From Parus major (Eukaryota; Chordata; Aves; Passeriformes; Paridae), in NCBI RefSeq assembly GCF_001522545.3, contig NC_031770.1, positions 111,334,148 to 111,398,147 of the forward strand: a DNA stretch of 64,000 nucleotides. The letters run 5' to 3'. Shown here one piece after another: positions 50,316 to 61,471 of the stretch (within the stretch, counting starts at the first letter, position 1; every line of letters starts with the position of its first letter). The position numbers and the translations under genes are program-made. Below the pieces are notes generated by a model. That model was not told the origin of the DNA. It did not search any database and worked only from the letters and a program-made list of their open reading frames with translations.

Positions 50316-53300
50316 AGTTTTTCCATGGTTTTATTAAAAACTTCCAAAGCTCTAAAATGAAAATGTACACCAACTACAAGGGAACCAGTTTGTACACTCA
50401 CAGTTAAAGTGCTAAAAATTAAACGTTACAAAACCCACACTGGACTACTGTAAACAAGTCTAGCAAGAGCCGAGTGCGAGTGGGGTCAGCCTCGGGCAGG
50501 GACTGCCCCACACATTCCACCACGCAGGGATCTCCCGGGAGCGCCTTCCCCTCTCCTGAGGAGCTGGACATTGACCCAACAACGGGAGGGGCTGGCAGAG
50601 GCACCGGGCCCACCGGCAAAACCCGGGAGAACCCCGCGCCTCGGGGACCATCGATCCCCATCCCGTCAGGAGAGAAGCACGAGGGGAGAGGGGTAAAGCT
50701 TCACATTCAACTGGACATTCTGCTGCTCGGGGTGGAGCTGGGGATGTCTCCTCTGCTCTGTGCCCGGGTTTCACCGCACAGACGGAGCTGCCTGATGCGT
50801 TTTGGGATCCTCAGTGTGCTGGAGCTGGGCTGGAGAATCGGCTCCCCCCTGGCTCTAAGGCTGGCCTGGGCCTTCTCCTCGTGCCTTTCCTGAGGGGTTT
50901 TCCCTTCCCTCCTTGCTGGAACAACTCGGGAGCAGTGCTGGACTCGGCCATGGCCGGATTTCAGCCTCCCAGTGCCATCCTGCGCTCACCACTGACCCCT
51001 GGAGCTGGTGGCTCAACGCTTCCAGCACAGAATTGGGATTTGTGCTGGAACACAACAGGGAGAACACAAACACACTGACACCTGAATGTGGCTGCTTGCT
51101 GCTCTTGGGTTGTTTATGCCTTAAAAAAGAGGAGCGGCCTCCTCCATGCAATGCGACCGCAGCTCCGATCGGGGACGTTTCACGGGAGCTGTGGAGGGAT
51201 TGAGAAAGAAGGAACAGCACAAACTCGGGGGGATCTGTTGTCAGCGCAGTCAGGTTGGGAAAACAGGAGCTGGAGATCCCTGGGGATGCTGGGGATGAGG
51301 AGTCGTGCGTTCTGCAGGAAGCTTTGACGGAGCAGTTTCACCAAGCAGAGTTTGGGGCTGCAGCCAAGGTGGGAGGCAGAGGGATGGAGTCTGGGATAAC
51401 TGGAGCTGGAGAAGCCAGGCCCTGTCCAGCCTCCCTGCCTGCTCCCTGGGAGAAGGGACAGAGGATGCAGCTCCTGGTGGCAGCTGGGGAGGGACAAAGC
51501 GCTGCAGGGACACCCGGGGAGCCCCGAGCACTTGGGGGTCTGCAGAAACGCCCTCCTGGCCGGGGGTTTCAGCTCGGGGGGAATTTAAAGCTTGGCACCG
51601 ATCCCATAAACCCGGCACCTGGGCTGGAGCTGGCAGCAGGTAGGAAAGCAGCCCAAAACGGCCCCTGGTGCCCCTGTGGGGACACATTCGAACCAGGATG
51701 CCCTTCAGAGGTCCTGGCCGGGATGATTTGGGAGCTGAAGCCCTGTGGGCCCCAGCTGGGGAGCTGCAGCAGGGCTGGGACTCTCTTCCCTGGCTGAGGA
51801 ATGCTCTTCCCGGGAGGAATGCTCTGCCAAGAGAGCACAGCACGCTGCCTCAGGTGTTGAAGGGAGAGGGGAGAGGGCAGGGAGGCAAAAAGCCCAGCCA
51901 GAACTCCAGTTTGAGGTTTAATCACCTCCCTGGGGTGACAGGAGCCTGTCCCTTTAGCACCCATGAGCAAGGAATGACTTGGATATTCCCATCTGGAAGC
52001 AGTACTGGGACTGGGCCTCACAAATTAACAACATTCCCAGCAGGATCCTTCTCCAAGCTCCATCAGCGTTCCTCTCCCCGTCTCCAAACAAGTCAAAGCA
52101 TTGCTGCAATTTATAAAAAAAGGAAAAAAAAAAAAGGTACTGGAAATGGAGCCAAGAGGATCATTGTAAACCCTTGAGCTTATTTAGCTTGGTTCCAGTG
52201 TTTAGGAAAACTCAGCTTCCGCAGATCCAGATTCCTACCAGATCACCCCTCTGAGTCGGGAGGAGCTGGATTTGAAAACAGCCAAGGTTCCACCCTTGGG
52301 GTTTCCAGGGAGTCGAAGTTTCCCCAGTTGAAGTCAGCCCAAAGGATTTTTCAGAGCTGGACAGGTATCCCCGGGCCCCGGGGCTGTTTCCTGAGCAAAC
52401 AGGCCCAGCAGAGCCGGCTCTGCCCCAGGGCCCTGCCTGCAGCACCTCCCTCCAGGGCCCACAACAAAGAGCTTTGTTATTCCACGCTGGGCTCCGTTTG
52501 TCTTCTCCTCCAGCCGCTGAATTTGGGATAAATCTGTCTGGGAGCTCCCGGGGCAGCCTTTGATTCCACAGCACACAGGTTATGAGCTCTGCCGCTGTGT
52601 CATCAGCTGCAATTAAAATGAGTTAATTGTGGAGCACTCCTGCCCTGGCCCTGCCCTCGAGGTTGGTGCACAAAGGCTGCTCAACAAGGCTCCACCGGGT
52701 CAGGGAGGGAATTATGGAAGGACAATGCAAAAATAAGGATTCATTTCCCAGCAGTGATCTGCAGCAATTACTGAGGTAGGTTTGCATGCCAGCAGGGTTT
52801 CCTCGTGCTGGATCCATCTCCTCGGGAGGTGCCCCAGAAGATCTCCAGCACCATCCTCGAATTCTGCCTCCAGGGTATCCCAATGGATCCTTGCCACACA
52901 AAAAAAGCCCAAACTGAGAATTCTCTACCGTGAATCTGCAGCAGGGGATGAAAACAGCCACAGCAGAGGTGGATCCGTAACCAAGATCCATGAACTGCGG
53001 ATCCTGTCTCCTCCTCAAGGAACTCCGTGGGCTTCCAGCCGCCACATCCTCGTTTTTCCCCATCTGGGGGCAGCTCCTGCCTCAGCTTCTCCCAACCATC
53101 TCTGGCTTCTTGCTCAGCGCAGAGGATCCTCCCCAAACTGTGACATCACAAGGAAGGTGGGGAATCCTTGAAAAAACTCCTCTGGTCCTCCTGGCCTCAG
53201 CTGCTGGGCTTTGTAAACAGGCTCAGCTCTGGCTGTGACAACGGGCTGTACATTCCTGCCTGGGTGACAAATTCAGCTTTTCTATGATAATCTTTTTTCT

Positions 53301-54061
53301 TTAAATAGATCAGGAACAGGCATTCTCAGCTTTTGTACATGACTCTAAAAAATAAATGGCTGAATATTATCTAGATAACTGCTTTTAAAACCCATCTCTT
53401 CCTACGGAAATTGTAAACGAGTAGAAAATTTAAATAGTCTTTTGTAAAAAAGCAAGGACAATACAAGTTATAAAAAAATCGCTCTTCCCTGCCTCTCTCT
53501 TCCCCCCACCCTGTGGACAACTGAGCCTGGACAGCTCTGGGAAGAGCTGGTGATCCTCAGAGGAGTTTCCTTCTCCAAAACGCTCCTTCCCGTGGCGTTT
53601 CCAGCGTGACCGAACGCTGCCGGGTCACACAGACGTCCCTCGGGCAGCGCTGGACGTGTCCCCTCGAGGGAGCTGCACGGAGGGATTCCTTCAGCAGCAA
53701 GAGTTCCCTCATCAGAACAACTCCCAGCACGGCCCCGCTGATTTCCGACACGCGGAGCCCACGGAGGGAGGGAGAGAGAAGGAAGGGGGAGATTGTTTTC
53801 CACAGAGAGTAAGAAATTCAGCAGTTGTGTCTGATGAGGAACAGTTATCAAATAAATAATTACCTCCAGAGAGGTTCAGAGGAGACAACCAGCTTTTTTA
53901 CTCAGTGACTCAAGACAGCTCCGAGGCAAGTCCCACAGCAGAGAAGCCGACCCCGGCTTCCCGACGCCCGAATTCAGCACCTGGCGAGAGGCTGAGGGTA
54001 ACACTGAGCGCGGAAGGAAGGCACCACGAGCCCTGCCGGCACCCTGAGCTCTCGGAGCCGC
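50316..54061 (-). other. FZD3: FZD3 3' untranslated region (inferred extent)
   Basis: Presumed 3' UTR of FZD3, about 3.7 kb, from the stop codon to a canonical poly(A) signal. No competing gene is recognised on either strand. Two AT-rich blocks stand out from otherwise GC-moderate sequence: 53280-53480, next to the coding end, and 50200-50470 at the distal end. Both have the texture of 3' UTR (short U-rich runs, TGTA-type motifs on the minus strand). Mammalian FZD3 transcripts are known for long 3' UTRs, so this length is plausible. The extent is inferred from the poly(A) signal only. Shorter forms ending earlier (for example at an ATTAAA near 51920) are possible. Confidence 0.55.
50330..50335 (-). 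terminator. FZD3: Probable FZD3 poly(A) signal AATAAA
   Basis: The plus strand reads tttatt, giving AATAAA on the minus strand, preceded by an AT-rich stretch (about 50340-50470). It is followed 20-50 bases later by G/U-rich minus-strand sequence (gggtttt ... ctgtgggtgtaat), the expected layout of a cleavage and polyadenylation site. Cleavage would fall near 50310-50318. It is assigned to FZD3 because it is the first well-formed signal flanked by 3'-UTR-like sequence downstream of the stop. Confidence 0.5.
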
Positions 54062-54275
54062 TCAGGCGCTGGTGCCATCCTCCTCGATGACCCGGTTCAT
54101 GCTGGTGCCGTGTGTGATGTGTGTCATTGGGTTGCTGCTGAGGTCCCTGACGCTGCTGTGCCGCGACTGCTCGTTGAGGCGGTGCGAGCTGCTGTGCCTG
54201 GAGTGGTCGGTCAGCCGGGACATGCTGCCGTGAGGTAGTCGTTCCTCCACGCCCCTGTAGCTGCAGGGAGTGTAC
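54062..54275 (-). CDS. FZD3: FZD3 terminal coding exon with stop codon
   Basis: Last coding exon of Frizzled-3. The acceptor AG is at 54277-54276. The first base completes the Arg codon, and about 70 residues follow: TPCSYRGMEERLPHGSMSRL, then the His/Ser-rich block DHSRHSSSHRLNEQSRHSS, then the end MNRVIEEDGTSA, with a TGA stop at 54064-54062. The three exons together give 198 tail and TM7 residues, the same length as the corresponding end of the 666-residue human protein as I recall it. FZD3 lacks the ETTV-like PDZ ligand found in several other Frizzleds, and this copy also ends GTSA. The frame is intact. Third codon positions are GC- and CpG-rich, unlike the AT-rich intron upstream. Confidence 0.96.
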
Positions 54276-54911
54276 CTGATTTTGGGGAAACAGAGAATGA
54301 GAGAATGCAGATAGAGCTCTTGTGAGGAGAGGCATTCCCCGCTCAGCTCCTCGCACAGCGGGCCTCGCTCGGTTCTTACTCCAGCACTGCCTGGTACTGA
54401 TAATTAGGGGAGTGAAACGCTCCATGATTAATTACCCTGGAAGCCTGATCTCCACCTCAACTCAGAGAGGGGAACTTGTCCCCTGTTTACTTGGGCAGGG
54501 AGAATTGACAGACACAAAATGGACTGACACATGGACAAAAGCAGCCAGGAAGGTGCTGAGCTGACGTTGGGGCAGGTTTGTTTTCCCACACGGTGGAACA
54601 CAGATCCGTGTAATTAATGCCCCAAGACCAGCAGTGACTCTGAAAACATCATGGCATTTTCTTCTCTTTCCAGGCACTGCCAGGGAGAGGAGATGCACCA
54701 GAACACCCAGGTTCAGCAGAATTATTGAAATTCCACACGTCTGGCTGGAAGGGGCCTGTCCCACCTCCTGCACAAGACTTGCCCAGTGAGGTTGTGGGAC
54801 TGTTTGAGGACAGGTTGGAGGGGAGCCACCTGTGAGGGTGGAAGGTGGAACGAGATGATCTCTACGGTCCCTTCCCACCCGTAAGGGCGCAGTTTGGGGG
54901 GCAGCGCGTAC
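54276..54911 (-). other. FZD3: FZD3 last intron
   Basis: 636-bp intron between the penultimate and terminal coding exons. It holds a diverged CR1 3'-end fragment (about 54725-54870) in the plus orientation, antisense to FZD3. The FZD3 frame stays open for roughly 60 codons into the intron from the 5' side, so retention would replace the C-terminus instead of truncating it at once. Confidence 0.85.
54725..54870 (+). mobile_element. Diverged CR1 3' fragment in FZD3 intron
   Basis: Sense CR1-like wording in the last FZD3 intron: tgtttgaggacaggttggag, gagatgatctctacggtccc, ttcccacc. It is short and diverged, so the call is less secure than the others. Confidence 0.5.
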
Positions 54912-55145
54912 CGTCCGTCCCGCGAGCGGTGCAGGCTGCCGTGGTAGCTGCTGACTTTGCTGTGGACGCTGCCGGCCTTGCTCCTCTGGTCGTCCATCAC
55001 GGCCAGCTGGGTGGACGAGGCGTGCGTGGAGGTGCCCTGCGTGGAGGTGCCCCTGGACTTGCGGATGATGGGGGTGTTGGGGTCCCTCAGCAGCGACTGG
55101 GCAAAGTCCGGCTCTTGCAGCACCTGGCGGCTCTCGTTGACGACT
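54912..55145 (-). CDS. FZD3: FZD3 penultimate coding exon (cytoplasmic tail, part 1)
   Basis: The 234-nt exon encodes 78 residues of the cytoplasmic tail, starting (E)VVNESRQVLQEPDFAQSL and ending HRSRDGR. It is rich in Ser and Thr (KSRGTSTQGTSTHASSTQL), as expected of the phosphorylated FZD3 tail. The acceptor is ccgctcag (AG at 55147-55146). The reading phase joins the upstream exon to give KKE-V-V-N-E-S, where human FZD3 has KKEIVNES. The donor follows GACGGACG and reads GTACGC, which departs from GTRAGT at several positions. The downstream join restores DGRYTPCSYRG, so the boundary is well supported despite the weak donor. The intron to the terminal exon is 636 bp and the upstream intron 799 bp. 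Confidence 0.95.
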
Positions 55146-55944
55146 CTGAGCGGTTGTTGGAGCAATTAGCGTTAATTACCGCGGTACAGAGTGATCACAA
55201 ACACAACAAGGCTTGGCAAACCAGAGCGTTATTTACGTTATTTACGGCCTAACGTCCCCGTTTGCCCGGTTTTGGAGCACCTCCCTTTCTGGTTATTCCA
55301 GCCGAGATGAACCCTTGAAGGATGCACCAAAGGAGTCACCAAAACGTTCCTGCCTTTGTGGATCTGCTTTAAATCATCTTAAAGGACAATATTTATTTGG
55401 AAATCTACCCGTGGCTACCACGAAATCACACGGATTGTCTCTTAATTGATGCCAACCTTAATCTAAATTAATTTCAGCCTTATGGAAGCTCCAAGAAATT
55501 CTTGCTGTCACTTTATCAAACCTCTCTTGAGCACCAATGCATAAGGAAGACTAAAAGCAGAGATAAATCCTCTCAGCTGCAACCACGGTGAGAGGAACCA
55601 GCGTTTAATTTCAATTTAGAGCTCTGATTCAGTTGGCTGGATGCACATTTATAAATAAAACGTTTCCATTCCACCTCAGTGAGAGGCAGAGTAGTTGCAG
55701 TGTTTATTTGATGCTTAATTCTTGTTAAAAACAAACTGAAGACAAATGTAGATTTGATTCTGGGAACAAAGAATAATTAGGGAGAAATAAGGAATTTTTT
55801 GAGCTGTTGCCTGTCTTGTCCTTCCTTGCTCCATTCTGAAAAGCGACTTTTCCACCAACTCCTGCCTTTGCCTCCATAAAAACCAACCCAAACTCTCTCC
55901 CAGGACAGCAAGGGAAGGGTTTATCTGTAATTATCCGTACTCAC
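55146..55944 (-). other. FZD3: FZD3 intron between TM7 exon and tail exon
   Basis: 799-bp intron, AT-rich and apparently unique sequence. I see no repeat family or second gene in it. Confidence 0.85.
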
Positions 55945-56093
55945 TCTTTTTTCCTGCGCCCGTGGAAGAAGCTGGCCCACTCAAAACAGGTCTTCTTGCT
56001 TCCCACCCAGAACACCGAGGGGATCCCGACCACCAAGGCCATCAGGTACTTCATGAGGAACAAAATCAGATCTGGACGGCTCATCTGAGTGAC
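55945..56093 (-). CDS. FZD3: FZD3 third-last coding exon (TM7 and KTxxxW motif)
   Basis: Internal coding exon of Frizzled-3, a seven-pass Wnt receptor that acts mainly in planar cell polarity and axon guidance. The 149-nt exon encodes about 50 residues starting [19 protein letters not shown], which span the seventh transmembrane helix. It then gives the membrane-proximal KTCFEW (KTxxxW), the motif through which Frizzleds recruit the Dishevelled PDZ domain, and ends in the basic stretch GRRKKE. It is bounded by a good acceptor (ctctccag, AG at 56094-56095) and a consensus donor GTGAGT (55944-55939). It starts on a codon boundary and ends two bases into the Glu codon, which the next exon completes. 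The preceding exon, with the cysteine-rich domain and TM1-6, lies beyond the right edge. Identity rests on near-identity to vertebrate FZD3 as I remember it. Confidence 0.96.
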
Positions 56094-56904
56094 CTGGAGA
56101 GAGAAAAAGAGACAAAAGGAAGATTCTAGGACCCATCCTGGCTCACCGCTCGTTTTTGAATTTAAATCACTCCTCCCTGCCTGGAGCCAAAGCAAACACG
56201 GTCAGGATTCCTTTGTTCCCGGCTCCTCGGAGCGTGACCGGGAGCGCTGCAGGGCCCAGCGCTGGCTCAGACAAAAGGCTCAACTGCTGTGAGGTCCTGG
56301 CCTTTATTTGTATTTCTGGTCTTTTGTCCGTGCCCTGAATACCCGTGAAATATTTTCTAGTCTGTGAATCAGAAAGAGTCGCTCCTTTGATGGGATTAAC
56401 ACATACAGGACCAGGTGCTGCTGCGGCTGCTCTTGGGAAAAATGCCAGGGGAAGCTTCGCGGATGGGCAATCCTTTATTCCCTGCAGGGATTCCCTGTCT
56501 CCCTCCCTGGGGAATTCAAGGCTCTGGCCAGGTGCAGGTGCCTGGTTCTTATCAACCCAGCAAAAACTTCTCTCTCCAGGGAGATCTGGAACTGGAAAAC
56601 GCTCACAAGATCTGTTTTTCCAGATGTTTTTATACACCAAGGGTTTGTTTGGAAAAGAAGACAGAGGTTTTCTTTCCAGGAAGGTCCGTGGGGAAGCTCC
56701 AAAACAAACACCAGAGCCCTTCTGGAAACGATAACCCGGCTCAGAAACTGAACCTTCGGGGAGAGAGAACTTCCAGAGCAAACCTGAACGAGGCCACCAA
56801 GCTGTGGAGGGAAGGAAGAAACTCGTGGTGGTGACAAGTCCTCTGTCAGCGTTTGTGTGACTCTGGAATTCCAATAATTCCAGCGACTGGGAGAACTGGG
56901 ATAA

Positions 56905-57205
56905 AGACTGGGAGAGCTGGGGGTGCTCACCTGGAGAAGAGAAGGATCCAGGGAGAGCTCAGAGCCCCTTCCAAGGGCCTAAAGGGGTTCCAGGAGAGCT
57001 GGAGAGGGACTGGGGACAAGGGATGGAGGGACAGGACACAGGGAATGGCTCTGAAGTGGAAAAAGGGGGATTTGGGTGGGATGTTGGGAAGGAATTCCTG
57101 TCTGTGAGGGTGGGGAGGGGCTGGGAGCAGCCTGGGGCAGTGGAAGGTGTTGGGGCTGGAATTGGATGAGTTTTGGTCTCTTCCCAATCCACTCTGTGAT
57201 TCCAC
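56905..57205 (+). mobile_element. CR1 LINE 3' fragment in FZD3 intron
   Basis: Sense copy: gggtgctcacctggagaaga, ggagagctggagagggactg, ggacaagggatggagggaca, gtgagggtggggaggggctg, cagtggaaggtgttggggct, ending near tgtgattccacgag. It is antisense to FZD3. Confidence 0.85.
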
Positions 57206-59226
57206 GAGCTCAGACACCCACTGGCCACAAAACCACTTGGCCTCTAACAGGAGCATCCCTGAGCTTTTTGTCACGGCTGAGGGAGGTTTCCAAACCACCT
57301 TGAAATATTTTATTTTCTCAGGAGACGAGGGCTGAGGACAAGAGAGAAGGCGGAGGACGAGCAGCAGATCCATCCTGATCCCAGCAGAAACAACCTCGGT
57401 GCACAAGGGGATAAGGAGAACCCACAGATGGCTCCAGGACTGTGGCCCAAGGAATCTTTCCAACATCCCAGAAGCTGCTGGAGAAGCTGCTGGTGCTCTG
57501 TGAGGTGAGGGTGAGGCTGGAATACTCTGGGAATTCGTAGGGAACAGCCAGCCCTCCCTTGCAAGAAGCTGCTCTGGCCCAGAGGGACTCAAAGGTGTGA
57601 GAAAAAGCATGGCTGAACACCAAAATGTGGGGGAAAAAAACACTTTGAAGTGTTTAATCTGAGCAACAGGAAAGAAATTCCATGGCAGCCATGGAGGAAT
57701 TCCATCTGCAGGAGAGCAGGATTCTGGAAAGGCTTCCAGTAGGAATTGAGGGGACATAGGCAGGTTCTGAGTGTCACCAGTGTGGGACAGAGGTTGGCAG
57801 AGACAATCAGAGCTCCCCTCTGACCCTGTATTGATGTAAAAACACAGATACAACCTCCTAGAACAACATCCAGAACCCCAAATTGAAAAATCCAAAGTCA
57901 AATCATGCCCTGTGTCACGGGGACTGGCCAGAAATAGGCCCCCACCCCAGGATATTCCAGAATATTCCAATTATTGCTGAGGGGCAACACAGCTTCCAGT
58001 GGTTTAATCCAGAAATCCAGCAATCCCTGGTTTAATATTCTGTATTATTGCACATTTTCAGTCCTGTCACCACCAGAGATGGAAAATAAAAGTGCTGAAA
58101 TGTAATGAGAGTAATTAGGAGATGTTCATTAGGAGTTCTCCATCCACCTCTTTCCACCCAGGAAAACCACGGGTGCTGAAGGGTCCTGGACACCTCTGGA
58201 CCTTCCCACACCATTTACCAGAACAGCTCTGAGATTCCACACAGGATTATTATCCCAGAATATTAATGATTACTCAATAAAAAAAATCCTTATTATTATT
58301 TTACCTTATTATTTCAGCTGGCACTAAGTGGAGTAAGTGGTGAAATTCATCATTTCTTAATGAAGGTGACATCCAGGTGCATTTTTTATATTGAATTCTT
58401 TATATTTACATTTAATGTCTGTCCACGGGGGCCAGGTCTCCCCTGGCAGAACTTCTGGCCTGAAGGGAATTTAATTTTGAATATTTCATCAAGAATAAAC
58501 CACATCAATTCTACTGCTGAAGCTCTCAGCTGCTCACTGTATTAATTCCACCAAGATATTACAATAAATCACTCAACAGCAAAACTCCTGGCTCAACCTG
58601 CTCCTGCTGAGTGCTACAAATAATTCCAAGTGGAAAAAAAATTAAAATAAATACATTCAACAAATCTTTCAGGCGAAAGGAAGCACGTCCTGCTCTTTGG
58701 CAAAGCGAGTTATTAAACATCATTACACGCTTTTTTCTGAATTAAGCCTCAAAGCAGCCAATTGAGGGAGTAACACCCATTAAACTCACATTAACACTAA
58801 GTGACTGCACCTGTTTGAAATGGTATTAATCTGCAGGTATGAGGGATTTAGAATAATTAACAACATTTATAATAATTAACACCGGAAAAATGAAACTTGA
58901 AATGAGTCTTCCAGGCTTAACTGGGCTAAAAAAAACCAGGTGTTTGAGCCCAAAGTGGGGCACCTCCAACCCCAAAATGCTGGGACAGAGATTCTGTTTT
59001 AAAACCAGCAAAATTAGGTAAAAACTCACTCGTGTTCATCATCAAAACTTTGACTTTTTTACTGCCCAGCATTTTAGGAAGAGTCCAAAATACGACTTTA
59101 AAGATTTATTCACCACGCATGAAATGATGCATTCACCTGGAATATTCAAACTCCACCTCAGCCAAAATGCAAAATATTTTCCAAAAGCACCTGTGATCAT
59201 GATCTGAGGGTCCTTATTTAAGTAAA

Positions 59227-59280
59227 TTATATATATATTATATATTTATACATAGAGATATAAATTTATTTATAATAAAT
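59227..59280. repeat. TA-rich microsatellite
   Basis: Runs of TATATA and TTTATA in the FZD3 intron. Confidence 0.85.
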
Positions 59281-60509
59281 TCTCTCTGATGGGGAATGTG
59301 ACCTTGAAAGAGCATCAGAATCACTTTTAAAAAGTGAGAATTGGACAGGATCCCTGGTTTCAATTTATTTTCTTGCAGAGATGAAGCAGGGAACAACCAA
59401 TAAATGAGACACTCTGGAGATGTCTGAATTTATGGAACAAAGTCCCTGATGCACTTTCCATCCGTGCTTTTTGAAAATTCAGGTTATAAAGAAATATCTT
59501 TGTGTTTAAAAGCGAATTTTTTAGTGGACAACCTGACTCTATTTATATTTATACCTGAATAAACTTCCAACCCAAAGCATTTTATTAAGAAATCCAGGCT
59601 GTTCTTGCTGGTGCTGATAAACAGATGGCATTGAAGCTACAATTAAAGGTTCAAGGGTATTTTAACAAGGTGTGTGCTGAAGGCATTGCTACATTTTTGG
59701 GTTGCAGCCTTTTATTGATGCACTGCAATTAATTTTTATTGGGGAAAATGCCACATTCCCTCTGTTATCCTGTAGAAATGTGGGGTTTCCTCATCCCCCC
59801 ATCAATGATTTACTCACCAGAGCGATTCCCCTGCACTGGCTTCACCTCCCAGCCCTGCTCTGCAAGAACTCGGGGTGGTGAAGCACCAGCAGAATTCCAA
59901 ATGCATCTGAAAACAGAGCCTGAGCAGCGTTTTGGCGATGAAATAACAATTATCAGGATTTTTGTCAGAGATGGGGATGTGGGAATGCCATCAGAACCGT
60001 GATCCCTCAGGATCAGAGAGTGAATTCCACTGCTGATGCAGCCAGAGAGGGAAAAAAATCTTCTCTTAAACTAAATTTTAGTGCCTACATTCCTGTTACC
60101 AGCTGAAACAATAACTGGGAACATCTACTAAGGGATTTAATTCCATCATTTCTTCTGTTTCCCCCTTGGCTCCGTGGCCAGACCCCTCTTAACATTTCTG
60201 AACCTCTGAACCTCCACGCTGGAAAGATCAAATCCAGAGAGAGATCTCCTCTGGGCCTTAAAAAAATGGGATAATGTCCTCATTTTTAGATAAAAAGCTG
60301 TTTGTTCTGAACGCCAGGAGCTGCTTTTCCGTGTCAGGGACGCAGGGAGTGGAAGGCCCTGGGGCCGTGTCCTTCAGAGATGAGAACTTTTCCCAGAGGG
60401 AAGAGAATTCTGGTGGTGATTCTCTGTTTTCCCTCAGACCTGATCACGTTCCTGGGGCTGTATTAGGGGTTTGTGCACTCCAGAAACACGAGAATTTGGC
60501 AATTTCCTG

Positions 60510-60685
60510 GAGTTTCAGAACGGTTTGGGCTGAAAAGGACCTGAAAGCTCATTCCAGCTCCAGCCCCGACACCTCCCACTATCCCAGGCTGCTCCAACCC
60601 AGCCTTGGACTCTTGTAGGGATGGGGCAGCCACAAATTCCTTGGGAATTCCATCCCAGGGAAGGATTTCCCTGTGGATCCAGGCT
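60510..60685 (-). mobile_element. CR1 LINE 3' fragment in FZD3 intron
   Basis: Antisense remnant: cagaacggtttgggctgaaa, aggacctgaaagctcattcc, cccactatcccaggctgctc, gatggggcagccacaaattc. Confidence 0.85.
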
Positions 60686-61471
60686 CTCAGAGCCATCCAG
60701 CTGCCAAGGAAAACAGGCAAGGAGATGCAGGATTTGGGTCGCGGGCCCTGCGCCGCGCTCGGAGCTGCTCAGACACATCCCGCGAGCAGCGAGGCCTGGC
60801 CCGGCAAGTTCTGTCAGCTACAAAGATCACAGATGAAATAAAGGTATTTTTGTAGCTCATTTTCCCCCTCCCATCTGCTGGGCTGGTCCAAAAACACCCA
60901 ACAGAAAAGTTTTCCCCTCAGCAAATCCAAGAATCCTCAGCGAGGTTCGGAGGCGTCGCTTCCCTCACGGAACACGCGGCGGGGCAGGCGCTGAGAAAGG
61001 AGGTTCAAAACATCAATTTCCACATTCCTCCAGGGAAAAGCAACGCTGCTCTGCGGGCACGCCGCTCATTTCAATGCTTAGAGAACCAATTCCGGAATGT
61101 TCTCCCCTCCTGCCCCCAAATGATCAATCACAGCTGCTTTTCCCTCACAGGCACCGGAGGCCTCTTCCCGCCGAAACGCGTCAAACCACAAATTAACGAG
61201 AAAAAACCCAAACACAACACCTGTCCCCCTCCTCTGGGGCAAGAACGCCCATCATTTCACTCAGTTGATATTTCCCTCAGGATAAAAAGCCATGAAATTC
61301 AAATTAACCCGTGCTTTTGTTGTAAATGGGAAGAGCGAGGGGAAAGGCCGAAGGGAATCCGACCTAGCGGCCTCGCTTCAAAAGCGTTTCCATCACTGTC
61401 GGTGCTCTGAGGTTCAGGATTACACTCACAGTTTTCCAGTCAAATGTAGCAAGATTTGTCACTGTGAAGTC

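Noticed and set aside
51686..51700. tRNA B-box-like word (GGTTCGAAT on the minus strand)
   Set aside because: No A box or foldable cloverleaf at the right distance.
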